A DNA stretch of 51,362 nucleotides from assembly GCF_000420445.1 (NCBI RefSeq), contig NZ_ATUY01000011.1, forward strand, positions 1 through 51,362. Direction: 5' to 3'. Shown piece after piece: positions 6,535 to 13,953 of this stretch; the stretch's first letter is position 1; each line of letters begins with the position of its first letter. Both the position numbers and the translations under genes were made by a program. The DNA comes from Actinotignum urinale DSM 15805 (GTDB lineage Bacteria > Actinomycetota > Actinomycetes > Actinomycetales > Actinomycetaceae). A model generated the notes under the pieces. The model was not told where the DNA came from, did no database searches, and saw only the letters and a list, made by a program, of their open reading frames with translations.

Positions 6535-7754
6535 TGGGTTTCAATCAAGAAAAGTATGCTCAGGATGTTCTGACGGGGAATGACGCCTCGTATATTCTTG
6601 CCTGCGCATACCCAAATCTTGGAATCACCTACTGGGAGGTGAACGCCGTGAACCATCGCCCTGGGGCGGGGGTGACAGTCAGCTACCGTGTGGGGACAAG
6701 CGCGCGTGAATACTATATGTGTGCGACGACGGCAAAAATCTATGGGCTCAACACTCCCACGTTGCAACGTGTGGACTTCGCAGGATTAACGATTCACGTT
6801 TGGCAGCATCCGAATGATCCGGAGTTGCCGGCTTTGCCCGTCGCGGTGTCCACGAAAAAAATGCGGGAGCTCATGGGGATGCCCGTGAATTTAGAGCTGA
6901 AGGGATACCGGCCCACCCGGCGAGCAGTGGTGAAGGTGACACCTGGGGACGGTTCGCGAGGTGGGGCTTTTGCTAAGGTGTTGCGGCCGCCCGTGGCTCA
7001 ATCCTTGGCGAAACGGCATCGTATGCTTACTCAGGCCGGGGTGTCTGCCCCGCGCGTATTGCGTGAAGATCCGCGCGGGTTGGTGTTGATTTCTCAGATG
7101 TCCGGTGAGCCGCTCGCTAATTTTTTGTCGCGGGGTTTGGGTAGGCGTGCGCCCGACGTTTTGGAGTCGTTGTGGGCGCTGTTGGAACGTTTACCTATTT
7201 CTGCGTTGAATTTGACGCACCGGCCGGCGTGGTCGGATAGGGTGGGGCACTACGCCCATGCAGCCGCGGTTGCTCTTCCGCGCATTGAAATGCGGGCGAG
7301 GAATGTTGCGCAAGGTGTTGAAGCGATTATGAGGACGACGAACCCCGGCCCTATCGTTCCCGTTCATGGAGATTTTTACGAGGCAAACATTTTTGTGCGT
7401 AACGGAATGTCTGGAACAACATATGCGGGTGTTATCGATGTTGATAGTCTCGGCCCTGGCTATCGTATAGATGATTGGGCGTGTTTATTGGGGCACATGA
7501 GCGTGTTGCCGCATCTTGCGCCCTCCGCCTACCCGGATCTTCGGGAAGATTTAGCAACGTGGGTGAGTATTTTGGAGCGTAGGTTGCCGCCCGCGCCGCT
7601 CTTTGCACGGTGTGCGGGAGTGGTGTTATCACTTGTTGCCGGGGCTGCTCGCCAAGATGGGACGACGGCGTGGCAAACGGACGCTATGGGGCGCATAAGC
7701 GAAGCCGAAAATTGGCTTCACCGAGCACAGCGCTCCCTTCAAACCTATATGTAG
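6534..7754 (+). CDS. Aminoglycoside phosphotransferase (APH) fold kinase-like protein
   Basis: This 406-residue protein of the APH/choline-kinase fold transfers ATP phosphate to an unknown small molecule. The catalytic loop PVHGDFYEANIFV (Asp and Asn in place) and the metal-binding GVIDVDSLG are intact, so it should be active. The N-terminal 100 or so residues are variable, and an LTHRPAW stretch precedes the catalytic loop. It overlaps the end of murB by one base and is surely co-transcribed with it, which may hint at a cell-wall-related substrate. Despite the family name nothing indicates drug resistance. It faces aspC convergently with only three bases between the genes and no terminator visible. 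Confidence 0.8.
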   Translation: MGFNQEKYAQDVLTGNDASYILACAYPNLGITYWEVNAVNHRPGAGVTVSYRVGTSAREYYMCATTAKIYGLNTPTLQRVDFAGLTIHVWQHPNDPELPALPVAVSTKKMRELMGMPVNLELKGYRPTRRAVVKVTPGDGSRGGAFAKVLRPPVAQSLAKRHRMLTQAGVSAPRVLREDPRGLVLISQMSGEPLANFLSRGLGRRAPDVLESLWALLERLPISALNLTHRPAWSDRVGHYAHAAAVALPRIEMRARNVAQGVEAIMRTTNPGPIVPVHGDFYEANIFVRNGMSGTTYAGVIDVDSLGPGYRIDDWACLLGHMSVLPHLAPSAYPDLREDLATWVSILERRLPPAPLFARCAGVVLSLVAGAARQDGTTAWQTDAMGRISEAENWLHRAQRSLQTYM

Positions 7755-7757
7755 TTT

Positions 7758-8966
7758 TTAGCCAAGAAGAGCTTTAATACGACGAAGTGCCTCTTTGAGA
7801 TCCTCATCGCTCAAAGCGTAGGAGAAACGCAGGAAGCCGGGCGTGCCGAAAGCCTCTCCGGGAACGCAGGCAACGTTTGCTTCCTCCAAAAGAAGGGTTG
7901 CGAGATCCGTCGTCGTACCAATAACTTTTCCGGAAATAGTGGAGCCGAGAAGATCACGTACGTCGGCGAAAACGTAGAAGGCGCCCTCGGGATCCTGGAC
8001 GTTAAAACCGCGAACCTCGCGTAAACCATCAACAATAATGCGACGCCTGCGAGCAAAACCTTCACGCATGTATTCCACACATTCGCGCCCGCCCGTGAGC
8101 GCCGCAATAACGGCACGCTGGGCAACATTATTGACGTTACCTGTCAGGTGTGAGTGCAGAGCTTTCATTCGCGCGATCGCCTTCGGTGCGCCGTAAATCC
8201 AGCCAACACGCCAGCCCGTCATGGCGAAGGACTTCGAGACCCCGCCAATCACCAGGGTGTGATTGAGAAGTTCTGGCATTTCGGCAAGTGGGTAGGCGGT
8301 TTTTGCGCCGTCATAGGTGAGATGTTCATAAATTTCGTCCACAACCAGCCAGATGCCGTGATCCTTTGCCCATGCGCCAATTGCGCGAATTTCCTCGCGA
8401 TTGTAGACGGCGCCTGTTGGATTCGTGGGGGAGCAGAGGAGCAGAGCCTTCGTTTTTTCGGTGCGCGCAGCTTCGAGTTGTTCTGCCGTGACCTTGAAGG
8501 ACTGTTCGGGGCCGGCAAAAACGCGCGTGACATTACCGCCAAAGAACTGAATATCTGCGGGGTAGGTGACCCAGTAGGGGGAGGGGAGGAGGACGTTGTC
8601 CCCGGGATTAATGAGGGTTGCCCAGGCTTCGAACACTGCCTGTTTTGCGCCATTCGTTACGATAATCGTTGAGGGATCGATGCTTATGCCAGCGTCTGCT
8701 TCGACTTTCGCAGCAATTGCTTCGTGCAGTTCGCCAAGCCCTGTGGAATTGGAGTATTTATGGTTGTGAATATCGCGGGTTGCCTGCGCTGCCGCTTCAA
8801 CTATATGAGCGGGTGTGGGGAAATCCGGTTCTCCGGCACCCAATGAAATAATCGGGAGCCCCTGGGCACGCAATTCGCGTTGACGCGCATCAACAGCGAG
8901 CGTTGCGGAGACTTCAATGTCTAGGATTCGTGTCGATAAAGAACCAGGTTCGTGTGATGTGCTCAT
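7758..8966 (-). CDS. aspC: Pyridoxal-phosphate-dependent aspartate aminotransferase (class I)
   Basis: This fold-type I aminotransferase interconverts aspartate and 2-oxoglutarate with oxaloacetate and glutamate. It has 402 residues from the chosen start. Motifs are LGAGEPDFPTP, TNGAKQAVFEA (cofactor phosphate), CSPTNPTGAVY (Asn), VVDEIYEHLTYDG (Asp and Tyr) and the Schiff-base lysine at about residue 245 in GGVSKSFAMTGWRVGW. The frame is open 18 codons further upstream, but the ATG at 8966 sits 6 bases after a perfect TATAAT and begins the sequence MSTSHEPG. The position upstream of tRNA-Trp and secE is a conserved actinobacterial arrangement. Prephenate or kynurenine activity is possible in this subfamily. 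Confidence 0.9.
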   Translation of the reverse strand: MSTSHEPGSLSTRILDIEVSATLAVDARQRELRAQGLPIISLGAGEPDFPTPAHIVEAAAQATRDIHNHKYSNSTGLGELHEAIAAKVEADAGISIDPSTIIVTNGAKQAVFEAWATLINPGDNVLLPSPYWVTYPADIQFFGGNVTRVFAGPEQSFKVTAEQLEAARTEKTKALLLCSPTNPTGAVYNREEIRAIGAWAKDHGIWLVVDEIYEHLTYDGAKTAYPLAEMPELLNHTLVIGGVSKSFAMTGWRVGWIYGAPKAIARMKALHSHLTGNVNNVAQRAVIAALTGGRECVEYMREGFARRRRIIVDGLREVRGFNVQDPEGAFYVFADVRDLLGSTISGKVIGTTTDLATLLLEEANVACVPGEAFGTPGFLRFSYALSDEDLKEALRRIKALLG

Positions 8967-8972
8967 TTCATA

Positions 8973-8978
8973 ATTATA
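8973..8978 (-). promoter_or_regulatory. Perfect -10 box of aspC, leaderless
   Basis: On the minus strand TATAAT is followed by TATGAA and then the ATG of aspC, placing the transcription start on the A of the start codon. No ribosome-binding site exists in this space, so translation would be leaderless. The -35 is weak. Confidence 0.6.
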
Positions 8979-9311
8979 TCGCGGGTCTTGAGCTGTTTCA
9001 TCCCGATTCACAAAGAGCATGGAGGGTGGACTTTAGGGCGCCGACCGTGTATTGCGTAGATTGCTGGGGAAACCCGTTAGGCGTTCATTCTGGATTTAGG
9101 TTGCCGACGGTTGCGGGTGCCGACGTTATAGAGTGTGTGCCTACCGTGTAGTGCGGGTGTTGCCGGAAAATGTGATGGTAGGCGGAAGTGTGATGTTGCT
9201 ATCGTGGCTCGACAATACGGGTGACCTGTTTTATTATTGTTAGGTGCTGTTCGGACTTTCCGTACAGCGCCCACTTTTATATGGCGGTTAGCGCATCGCG
9301 TCCTTTTCGTG
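8979..9311. other. Intergenic region between aspC and tRNA-Trp
   Basis: Apart from the aspC promoter, this stretch contains one hairpin candidate at 9243-9271 (GGTGCTGTTCGG with CCGTACAGCGCC, two imperfect pairs), followed by CACTTTTAT. No conserved ORF was recognised. The remainder is unexplained. Confidence 0.4.
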
Positions 9312-9317
9312 CATAAT
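9312..9317 (+). promoter_or_regulatory. Possible -10 box upstream of tRNA-Trp/secE
   Basis: CATAAT lies about 20 bases before the tRNA 5' end. With TTAGCG at 9288-9293 as a poor -35 the spacing is 18 bases. It would drive the tRNA-Trp-secE-nusG unit. Confidence 0.35.
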
Positions 9318-9336
9318 ATGGAGTGGTTTCCAACTT

Positions 9337-9412
9337 AGGGTAGTGGCGCAATTGGTAGCGCATCGGTCTCCAAAACCGGCGGTTGGGGGTTCGAGTCCCT
9401 CCTACCCTGCCA
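9337..9412 (+). tRNA. trnW: tRNA-Trp (anticodon CCA)
   Basis: A cloverleaf can be drawn by eye. The acceptor AGGGTAG pairs with CTACCCT, the D arm contains AATTGGTAG, the anticodon stem TCGGT/ACCGG holds the loop CTCCAAA with anticodon CCA, and the T arm has GGGGG-TTCGAGT-CCCTC. Discriminator G and an encoded CCA follow at 9409-9412. tRNA-Trp immediately upstream of secE is typical of actinobacteria. Confidence 0.95.
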
Positions 9413-9464
9413 GTTCCAAGAGGAACTTAAATGTTGATACATGTAGACAACGTAAGGACTCACC

Positions 9465-9707
9465 GTGAATAAACAAACACCGGCGTCACAGTCCTCTAAG
9501 GAAGAAGCGCAAAAGCAGGGCATTTTTGCCCGTCTCGCACTGTTTTTCCGCCAAATTTTCGGTGAATTAAAAAGAGTGCAGCGCCCCAGCCGTAAGGAAC
9601 TCTGGCAGCTCTTCGGAACAGTTGTTCTCTTTATTGTTTGCATCATGGTATTTATTGGGGTTTTCGACCTTGGTTTCGGGCGTCTTACGCTCTGGGTTTT
9701 CGGTTAA
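9465..9707 (+). CDS. secE: Protein translocase subunit SecE
   Basis: This 80-residue inner-membrane subunit clamps SecY in the SecYEG general secretion channel. It is of the short single-span type. A charged N-terminal region (1-35) is followed by the amphipathic conserved motif FGELKRVQRPSRKELW (about 33-48) and one transmembrane helix (LFGTVVLFIVCIMVFIGVF, about 49-68). The GTG start follows an AAGGA ribosome-binding site. It lies 52 bases after the tRNA and 32 bases before nusG, the standard order in which the secretion subunit is co-transcribed with the elongation factor. Confidence 0.95.
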   Translation: MNKQTPASQSSKEEAQKQGIFARLALFFRQIFGELKRVQRPSRKELWQLFGTVVLFIVCIMVFIGVFDLGFGRLTLWVFG

Positions 9708-9739
9708 GCCGGGTCAAGCCAGAGAGGAAAAGGTAGAAC

Positions 9740-10615
9740 GTGGCTGAGGAAAACAATGTAGCTGATGAGCTCTTCATGGAGCCAAACGCGGACAACTTCA
9801 AAGAACTTACCCAGGATGCGCAAACACGCCCTGAAGAAACATTGTCCGTTGTTGACGAAATCCAGGAAGAAACCGGAGCCGACGGCACACATGCAGATAA
9901 TGCAGAAACCTCCGAGGAAGCCGTAACCGAAGCTGTTGAGGCTACCGAGCCAACCAAAGAACAGGGTTCGTCGTCGAAAAAACGTAAAAAGGCTCAGCAG
10001 GAAATCATTACCGAGGCGGAAGTCCGCGCAAAGCTCAAGAATCTCCCCGGAAAATGGTATGTTCTCCACACGTATTCCGGTTATGAAAAGCGCGTGAAGC
10101 AGGATCTTGAAATCCGTATGGCGTCCATGAACATGGAAGATTACATTTTCCAAATGGAAGTGCCAATGGAGGAAGTTTTCGAGATTCGACGTGGCCAGCG
10201 TAAACTCGTTTCCCGTGTCCGTATGCCCGGTTATGTGCTGATTCGTATGGATTTGAACGACGATTCATGGCGTGTGGTTCAGTCCACAAACGGTGTGACA
10301 GGTTTTGTGGGCAATGGGCGAACACCCGTTGCGTTGAATTTCAACGAAGTTGTTTCTATGTTGACCCCTGTTGTCGAACAGCAGGCAGCCGAAGAAGCAC
10401 GCGAAGCAGGTCTACCCGCAGGTAAAGGACCCAAGGTTGAAGTTCCCTTCGAGATTGGCGATCCGGTTACGTTGGCTGCTGAGCCGTGGGCTGGTATGCC
10501 GGCAACGGTTTCCGCAATTGATGCCGTGAACCAGAAGCTCACCGTGATGATGACGCTCGTCGGGCAGGAAACACCCGTTGAGCTCGATTTCCATCAGGTT
10601 ATTAAGGAAGATTAA
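9740..10615 (+). CDS. nusG: Transcription termination/antitermination factor NusG
   Basis: This 291-residue elongation factor binds the RNA polymerase clamp and couples it to the ribosome or Rho. Residues 1 to about 85 form an acidic, low-complexity extension (EETGADGTHADNAETSEEA) usual in actinobacterial NusG. The NGN domain follows (WYVLHTYSGYEKRVKQDLE, then RMPGYVLIRMD), and a C-terminal KOW domain (about 235-291) ends in GQETPVELDFHQV. The GTG start follows AGAGAGGAAAAGG. A hairpin separates it from rplK, so the L11 unit may be partly independent. Confidence 0.95.
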   Translation: MAEENNVADELFMEPNADNFKELTQDAQTRPEETLSVVDEIQEETGADGTHADNAETSEEAVTEAVEATEPTKEQGSSSKKRKKAQQEIITEAEVRAKLKNLPGKWYVLHTYSGYEKRVKQDLEIRMASMNMEDYIFQMEVPMEEVFEIRRGQRKLVSRVRMPGYVLIRMDLNDDSWRVVQSTNGVTGFVGNGRTPVALNFNEVVSMLTPVVEQQAAEEAREAGLPAGKGPKVEVPFEIGDPVTLAAEPWAGMPATVSAIDAVNQKLTVMMTLVGQETPVELDFHQVIKED

Positions 10616-10669
10616 TTCCTTCCAGATTATAAGGAAGAATGATTCCTTCCCAAGCATGAAGTAGTTTTC

Positions 10670-10695
10670 GTCAAGCCCGCGATGCCGGGCTTGAC
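10670..10695 (+). terminator. Hairpin between nusG and rplK
   Basis: GTCAAGCCCG and CGGGCTTGAC form a perfect 10-bp stem around a 6-base loop, followed by GTGTTT. A second smaller hairpin of GGAAG/CTTCC type precedes it at 10614-10650. This probably gives partial termination or processing. Confidence 0.6.
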
Positions 10696-10808
10696 GTGTT
10701 TCACAAGCCTTTCGGCTTTATTTGTGCGTGAGCATAGCGTAAAGTTGATAGGCGTGCCATCGTTCACCATTTGCGATGGCTATCTAGATAATCAGAAAAG
10801 GACCCGAT

Positions 10809-11243
10809 ATGGCACCGAAGAAGAAGGTTGTCGGCTTTATTAAGCTACAGATTCCTGCTGGTCAGGCCACCCCGGCCCCGCCGGTTGGTCCGGCTCTCGG
10901 TCAGCACGGCGTGAACATCGTTGAGTTCACGAAGGCATACAATGCCGCGACCGAATCCCAGCGCGGGAACATTGTTCCTGTTGAAATTACCGTGTACGAA
11001 GATCGCACATTTACCTTCGTCACCAAAACCCCGCCCGCAGCACAGCTCATTTTGAAAGCTGCAGGTATTGCTAAAGGCTCTCCCACACCTCACTCCGTGA
11101 AGGTTGGACATCTTACAGCCGATCAGCTCCGCGAAATTGCAAAAACAAAAGAGCCGGATCTGAACGCTAACGACATTGACAACGCCGCGCGTATTATCGC
11201 CGGTACGGCCCGCTCCATGGGCATCACCTCGGACGCAATCTAA
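10809..11243 (+). CDS. rplK: 50S ribosomal protein L11
   Basis: This 144-residue protein of the GTPase-associated centre binds 23S rRNA helices 43/44 and is needed for stringent-response sensing by RelA. The N-terminal flexible domain has the proline-rich motif [20 protein letters not shown], to which thiopeptides bind. The C-terminal RNA-binding domain ends in [14 protein letters not shown]. Length is normal. It is followed by rplA after 88 bases, forming the L11-L1 pair in which L1 is the usual autoregulator. Confidence 0.96.
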   Translation: MAPKKKVVGFIKLQIPAGQATPAPPVGPALGQHGVNIVEFTKAYNAATESQRGNIVPVEITVYEDRTFTFVTKTPPAAQLILKAAGIAKGSPTPHSVKVGHLTADQLREIAKTKEPDLNANDIDNAARIIAGTARSMGITSDAI

Positions 11244-11331
11244 GCGAAAGAGAAAATCAGCTCGGCACACGCCAGCTGGTGGAAGGGCCGCGCAGGCCTG
11301 TTGACCACAACTGTAAAAAGGAGAAGCAGAA

Positions 11332-12048
11332 ATGGCAAAGCGCTCTAAAGCATACCGCGCAGCCGCTGAAAAGATTGCGGACGGTGTGCTCTACACACCC
11401 CTCGAAGCTATGAAGCTTGCGAAGGAAACAACAGTCACGAAGTTCGATTCCACGGTGGAAGTTGTCTTCCGCCTTGGTGTTGATCCTCGTAAAGCGGACC
11501 AGATGGTTCGCGGTACCGTTAACCTCCCTCACGGCACCGGCAAGACGGCTCGGGTCATCGTCTTTGCCCAGGGAGAACGCGCCCAGCAGGCACTCGATGC
11601 TGGCGCTGATGAAGTTGGATCAGATGAACTCATCGCCAAGGTTGCAGGCGGTTGGACAGATTTCGACGCAGCCGTTGCAACACCTGACATGATGGGTAAA
11701 GTTGGTCGCCTCGGCCGTATCCTCGGCCCACGTGGACTTATGCCGAACCCCAAGACGGGCACCGTCACCATGGATGTGACGAAGGCTGTTAACGACATCA
11801 AGGGTGGACGTATCGAATTCCGTGTTGATAGGCACGGAAACCTTCCGTTCATTATTGGTAACACCGGCTTCTCGGTGGAACAGCTCGTTGAAAACTACGC
11901 TGCCGCACAGGAAGAAATCATTCGTTTGAAGCCTTCAGCAGCTAAGGGTCGTTACGTCCGCAAGGCAACAGTTTCAACAACTATGGGTCCAGGTATTCCC
12001 CTCGACGGAACCAAAACCCGTAACCTCCTGTCCGAAGACGCTTCCTAA
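11332..12048 (+). CDS. rplA: 50S ribosomal protein L1
   Basis: This 238-residue protein of the L1 stalk helps release deacylated tRNA from the E site. In many bacteria it also represses its own operon by binding a mimic of its 23S site in the mRNA. Signatures are the N-terminal [12 protein letters not shown], the central [20 protein letters not shown] and the [11 protein letters not shown] stretch. The ATG follows AAAAGGAGAAG. A strong terminator lies about 40 bases downstream, so rplK-rplA ends here and rplJ-rplL starts anew. Confidence 0.96.
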   Translation: MAKRSKAYRAAAEKIADGVLYTPLEAMKLAKETTVTKFDSTVEVVFRLGVDPRKADQMVRGTVNLPHGTGKTARVIVFAQGERAQQALDAGADEVGSDELIAKVAGGWTDFDAAVATPDMMGKVGRLGRILGPRGLMPNPKTGTVTMDVTKAVNDIKGGRIEFRVDRHGNLPFIIGNTGFSVEQLVENYAAAQEEIIRLKPSAAKGRYVRKATVSTTMGPGIPLDGTKTRNLLSEDAS

Positions 12049-12086
12049 GTACAGCGTCTCCCGAGACGAGTTATAGCGTCTTTTGT

Positions 12087-12118
12087 GGTGCTCTCCTTTC
12101 CAGGGGAGCACCATTTTT
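12087..12118 (+). terminator. Rho-independent terminator after rplA
   Basis: GGTGCTCTCC pairs with GGGGAGCACC (one A-C mismatch), has the loop TTTCCA, and is followed by ATTTTTAT. Confidence 0.8.
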
Positions 12119-12179
12119 ATGTAGTACGACGAAAAACTGTGGCTACGTCCGAACGTGATGGAGTACACCGGGGGAGGCC

Positions 12180-12208
12180 TTGGAAACCGCGCGGGAGTGC
12201 AGTAAGCT
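12180..12208 (+). promoter_or_regulatory. Promoter of rplJ-rplL
   Basis: TTGGAA (12180-12185) and TAAGCT (12203-12208) are 17 bases apart. Transcription would start near 12215, directly at the conserved L10 leader. Confidence 0.5.
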
Positions 12209-12214
12209 ATTACG

Positions 12215-12376
12215 TGCCAAAGACCGCAGGTTCCAATCAGGATCAAACTCGCGAAGCGGGCCAGCGCAGGTGAGAACAGAGCTTACATAAGCATGTATAT
12301 GTGTGTGTTTAAGTCCCGTGCTTACTTGCGCGGGGCTTTTTCGTTGGGTTCTGCGGCTAGACCGGAAGGAGGCCCC
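12215..12376 (+). ncRNA. Ribosomal protein L10 leader with attenuator-like hairpin
   Basis: The sequence AAAGACCGCAGGTTCC...GCGAAGCGGGCCAGCGCAGGTGA (12219-12272) resembles the L10 leader, the kink-turn-containing mRNA site bound by the L10-L12 complex for autoregulation. Downstream, AGTCCCGTGC (12312-12321) pairs with GCGCGGGGCT (12328-12337) and is followed by a T-run, which looks like an intrinsic attenuator before rplJ. The fold is by eye, and the identification rests on the conserved core and position. Confidence 0.7.
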
Positions 12377-12898
12377 ATGGCACGGACCGATAAGTCTGCA
12401 GCAATTGCGGAACTCAAGGAGCTTTTCGAGAACTCCGCCGCAGCGCTGTTCACTGAGTACCGTGGCCTGACGGTCGGCGAGATGAAAGATCTTCGCCGTT
12501 CGTTCCAGGGTGGAGCTGTCTACAAGGTCGCCAAGAACACTCTTCTTGAGATTGCTGCCAAGCAGGCCGGCCTCGAACTCGAGGAAGGCACATTCGTTGG
12601 GCCAACAGCCGTTGCATTCGTTAGCGGTGAAGCTCCCGATGCTGCTAAAGCAATCAAGAATTTTGCCAAGGAAAATGACAAGCTCATTATCAAGGGTGGC
12701 ATCATGGACGGTGTCCAGATGTCCTCTGATGATGTGAAGAAGCTTGCGGATCTCGAATCTCGCGAAGTTCTCCTTGCCAAGTCCGCAGGTGTCCTCAAGG
12801 CGCTCCTGTACCAGACCGCATACGTACTCACAGCGCCAGCCGTCAAGGCTGTTCGCACCATCGACGCATTGCGCGCCAAGGAAGAAGCTGCTGCTTAA
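12377..12898 (+). CDS. rplJ: 50S ribosomal protein L10
   Basis: This 173-residue base of the L12 stalk binds L11-region rRNA through its N-terminal domain and carries L12 dimers on its C-terminal helix. Family motifs are LFENSAAALFTEYRGLTV, VYKVAKNTLLEIAA and a final helix VRTIDALRAKEEAAA. The frame is open 28 codons further upstream, but that part overlaps the leader hairpin. The ATG at 12377 has a GGAAGGAGG ribosome-binding site and starts MARTDKSAAIAEL, as in relatives. Confidence 0.95.
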   Translation: MARTDKSAAIAELKELFENSAAALFTEYRGLTVGEMKDLRRSFQGGAVYKVAKNTLLEIAAKQAGLELEEGTFVGPTAVAFVSGEAPDAAKAIKNFAKENDKLIIKGGIMDGVQMSSDDVKKLADLESREVLLAKSAGVLKALLYQTAYVLTAPAVKAVRTIDALRAKEEAAA

Positions 12899-13118
12899 GC
12901 GCTCTTCAACGTGGCAATATGCCGTATTTGCCGGTTAAGAAACCGGGAAAACGGATAGCCACATCGGTGGGAAACCACCAGCGGCAAACCGTTCACGCGG
13001 TAGGCCACATAGGCACAAAGCCCAACTACGTGGCTGAGTCGCAACCGTGGTGTAACACCACATAAGAACTTTGTTTTCACATGTTTATCTGCTCGATAGA
13101 GCGGAAAGGAAGGCCATC
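12899..13118 (+). other. Long structured spacer between rplJ and rplL
   Basis: This 220-base gap is long for these usually close-set genes. Two evident local hairpins are GGTGG-GAAA-CCACC (about 12966-12979) and GTGGTG-TAA-CACCAC (about 13048-13062), with more potential pairing between GTGGC and GCCAC stretches. It probably shapes rplL mRNA processing or its high translation rate. No ORF was recognised. Confidence 0.5.
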
Positions 13119-13502
13119 ATGGCTAAGCTCACAACCGAAGAGCTCATTGCAGCTTTCAAGGAGCTCACCCTCGTTGAGCTCAACGATTTCGTTAAGGCTT
13201 TCGAAGAAGAATTCGATGTTGAAGCCACTGCCCCCGTTGCAGCTGTTGCTGCCGCTCCTGCTGCGGCAGAAGCTGCTGCTGAAGAAGAAAAGACTGACTT
13301 CGACGTCGTTCTCGAAGCAGCTGGCGACAAGAAGGTTGCCGTTATTAAGGAAGTTCGCGCCCTCACCTCCCTCGGCCTCAAGGAAGCTAAGGATCTCGTT
13401 GATTCCGCTCCTAAGGCTGTTCTCGAAGGCGTTGACAAGGCTGCTGCCGACAAGGCAAAGGAAGCTCTCGAAGGCGCAGGCGCAACCGTTACCCTCAAGT
13501 AG
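13119..13502 (+). CDS. rplL: 50S ribosomal protein L7/L12
   Basis: This 127-residue multicopy stalk protein recruits and activates translational GTPases. An N-terminal dimerisation domain ([20 protein letters not shown]) is followed by an alanine/proline-rich hinge (about 35-55), and the C-terminal factor-binding domain contains [20 protein letters not shown] and the ending [10 protein letters not shown]. The frame extends 16 codons upstream, but the ATG at 13119 has GGAAAGGAAGG before it and begins the conserved MAKLTTEEL. Confidence 0.96.
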   Translation: MAKLTTEELIAAFKELTLVELNDFVKAFEEEFDVEATAPVAAVAAAPAAAEAAAEEEKTDFDVVLEAAGDKKVAVIKEVRALTSLGLKEAKDLVDSAPKAVLEGVDKAAADKAKEALEGAGATVTLK

Positions 13503-13546
13503 TTCATACTGCTTAACAGCGTAACGCGCTGAGCTACATAGCTTTC

Positions 13547-13583
13547 GTTACCCCCGGGCAAGTCCCGGGGGTAACGTGTTTTT
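13547..13583 (+). terminator. Strong rho-independent terminator after rplL
   Basis: A perfect 12-bp stem, GTTACCCCCGGG with CCCGGGGGTAAC, has a 5-base loop and is followed by GTGTTTTTA. It isolates rplJL from rpoBC. Confidence 0.9.
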
Positions 13584-13953
13584 ACCAGCACGATAGATGT
13601 GAAGAAAATTGCCCTGGCTTGAGGGCTTGCCTGGGTAACTTTTTACCGGCACTGCTTTTCGCATACCCACGCCTTTCTTCCGATTTCTCACGCGTGTCGG
13701 GACTTGCATATTTTCGTCGTCTATGGGAAAGTAATTTCCGAACGAAGAAGTTCGCCGTGATGCTTTCCACAACCCTAAAAATCTGGATATTGTGGTTCAA
13801 CAGGTGTATTCTAGATATTTGCGTTGACATTACCATGCCCTTTTACCTTTTTTAGCGGTATTGTGCTAAAAAATCAGTCATTTTGCGTCCCACGGCGTGA
13901 AGTGTGGGCATTGGTTTGTCTCCTCTGCCAGATTCGTCAGGGAAGGATCCACT
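13584..13953 (+). other. rpoB upstream region
   Basis: This 370-base gap has no recognised gene. A perfect -35 hexamer TTGACA lies at 13824-13829, but I find no good -10 at 16-19 bases. TATTCT at 13807-13812 is another isolated match. The rpoB ribosome-binding site GGAAGGA lies at about 13941-13947. Confidence 0.4.

Noticed and set aside
6534-7754. Aminoglycoside resistance gene
   Set aside because: Only the general kinase fold matches; context is murB and there is no mobile DNA adjacent.
13824-13829. rpoB promoter at the TTGACA
   Set aside because: No acceptable -10 at 16-19 bases, so it was kept only as a note in the gap description.
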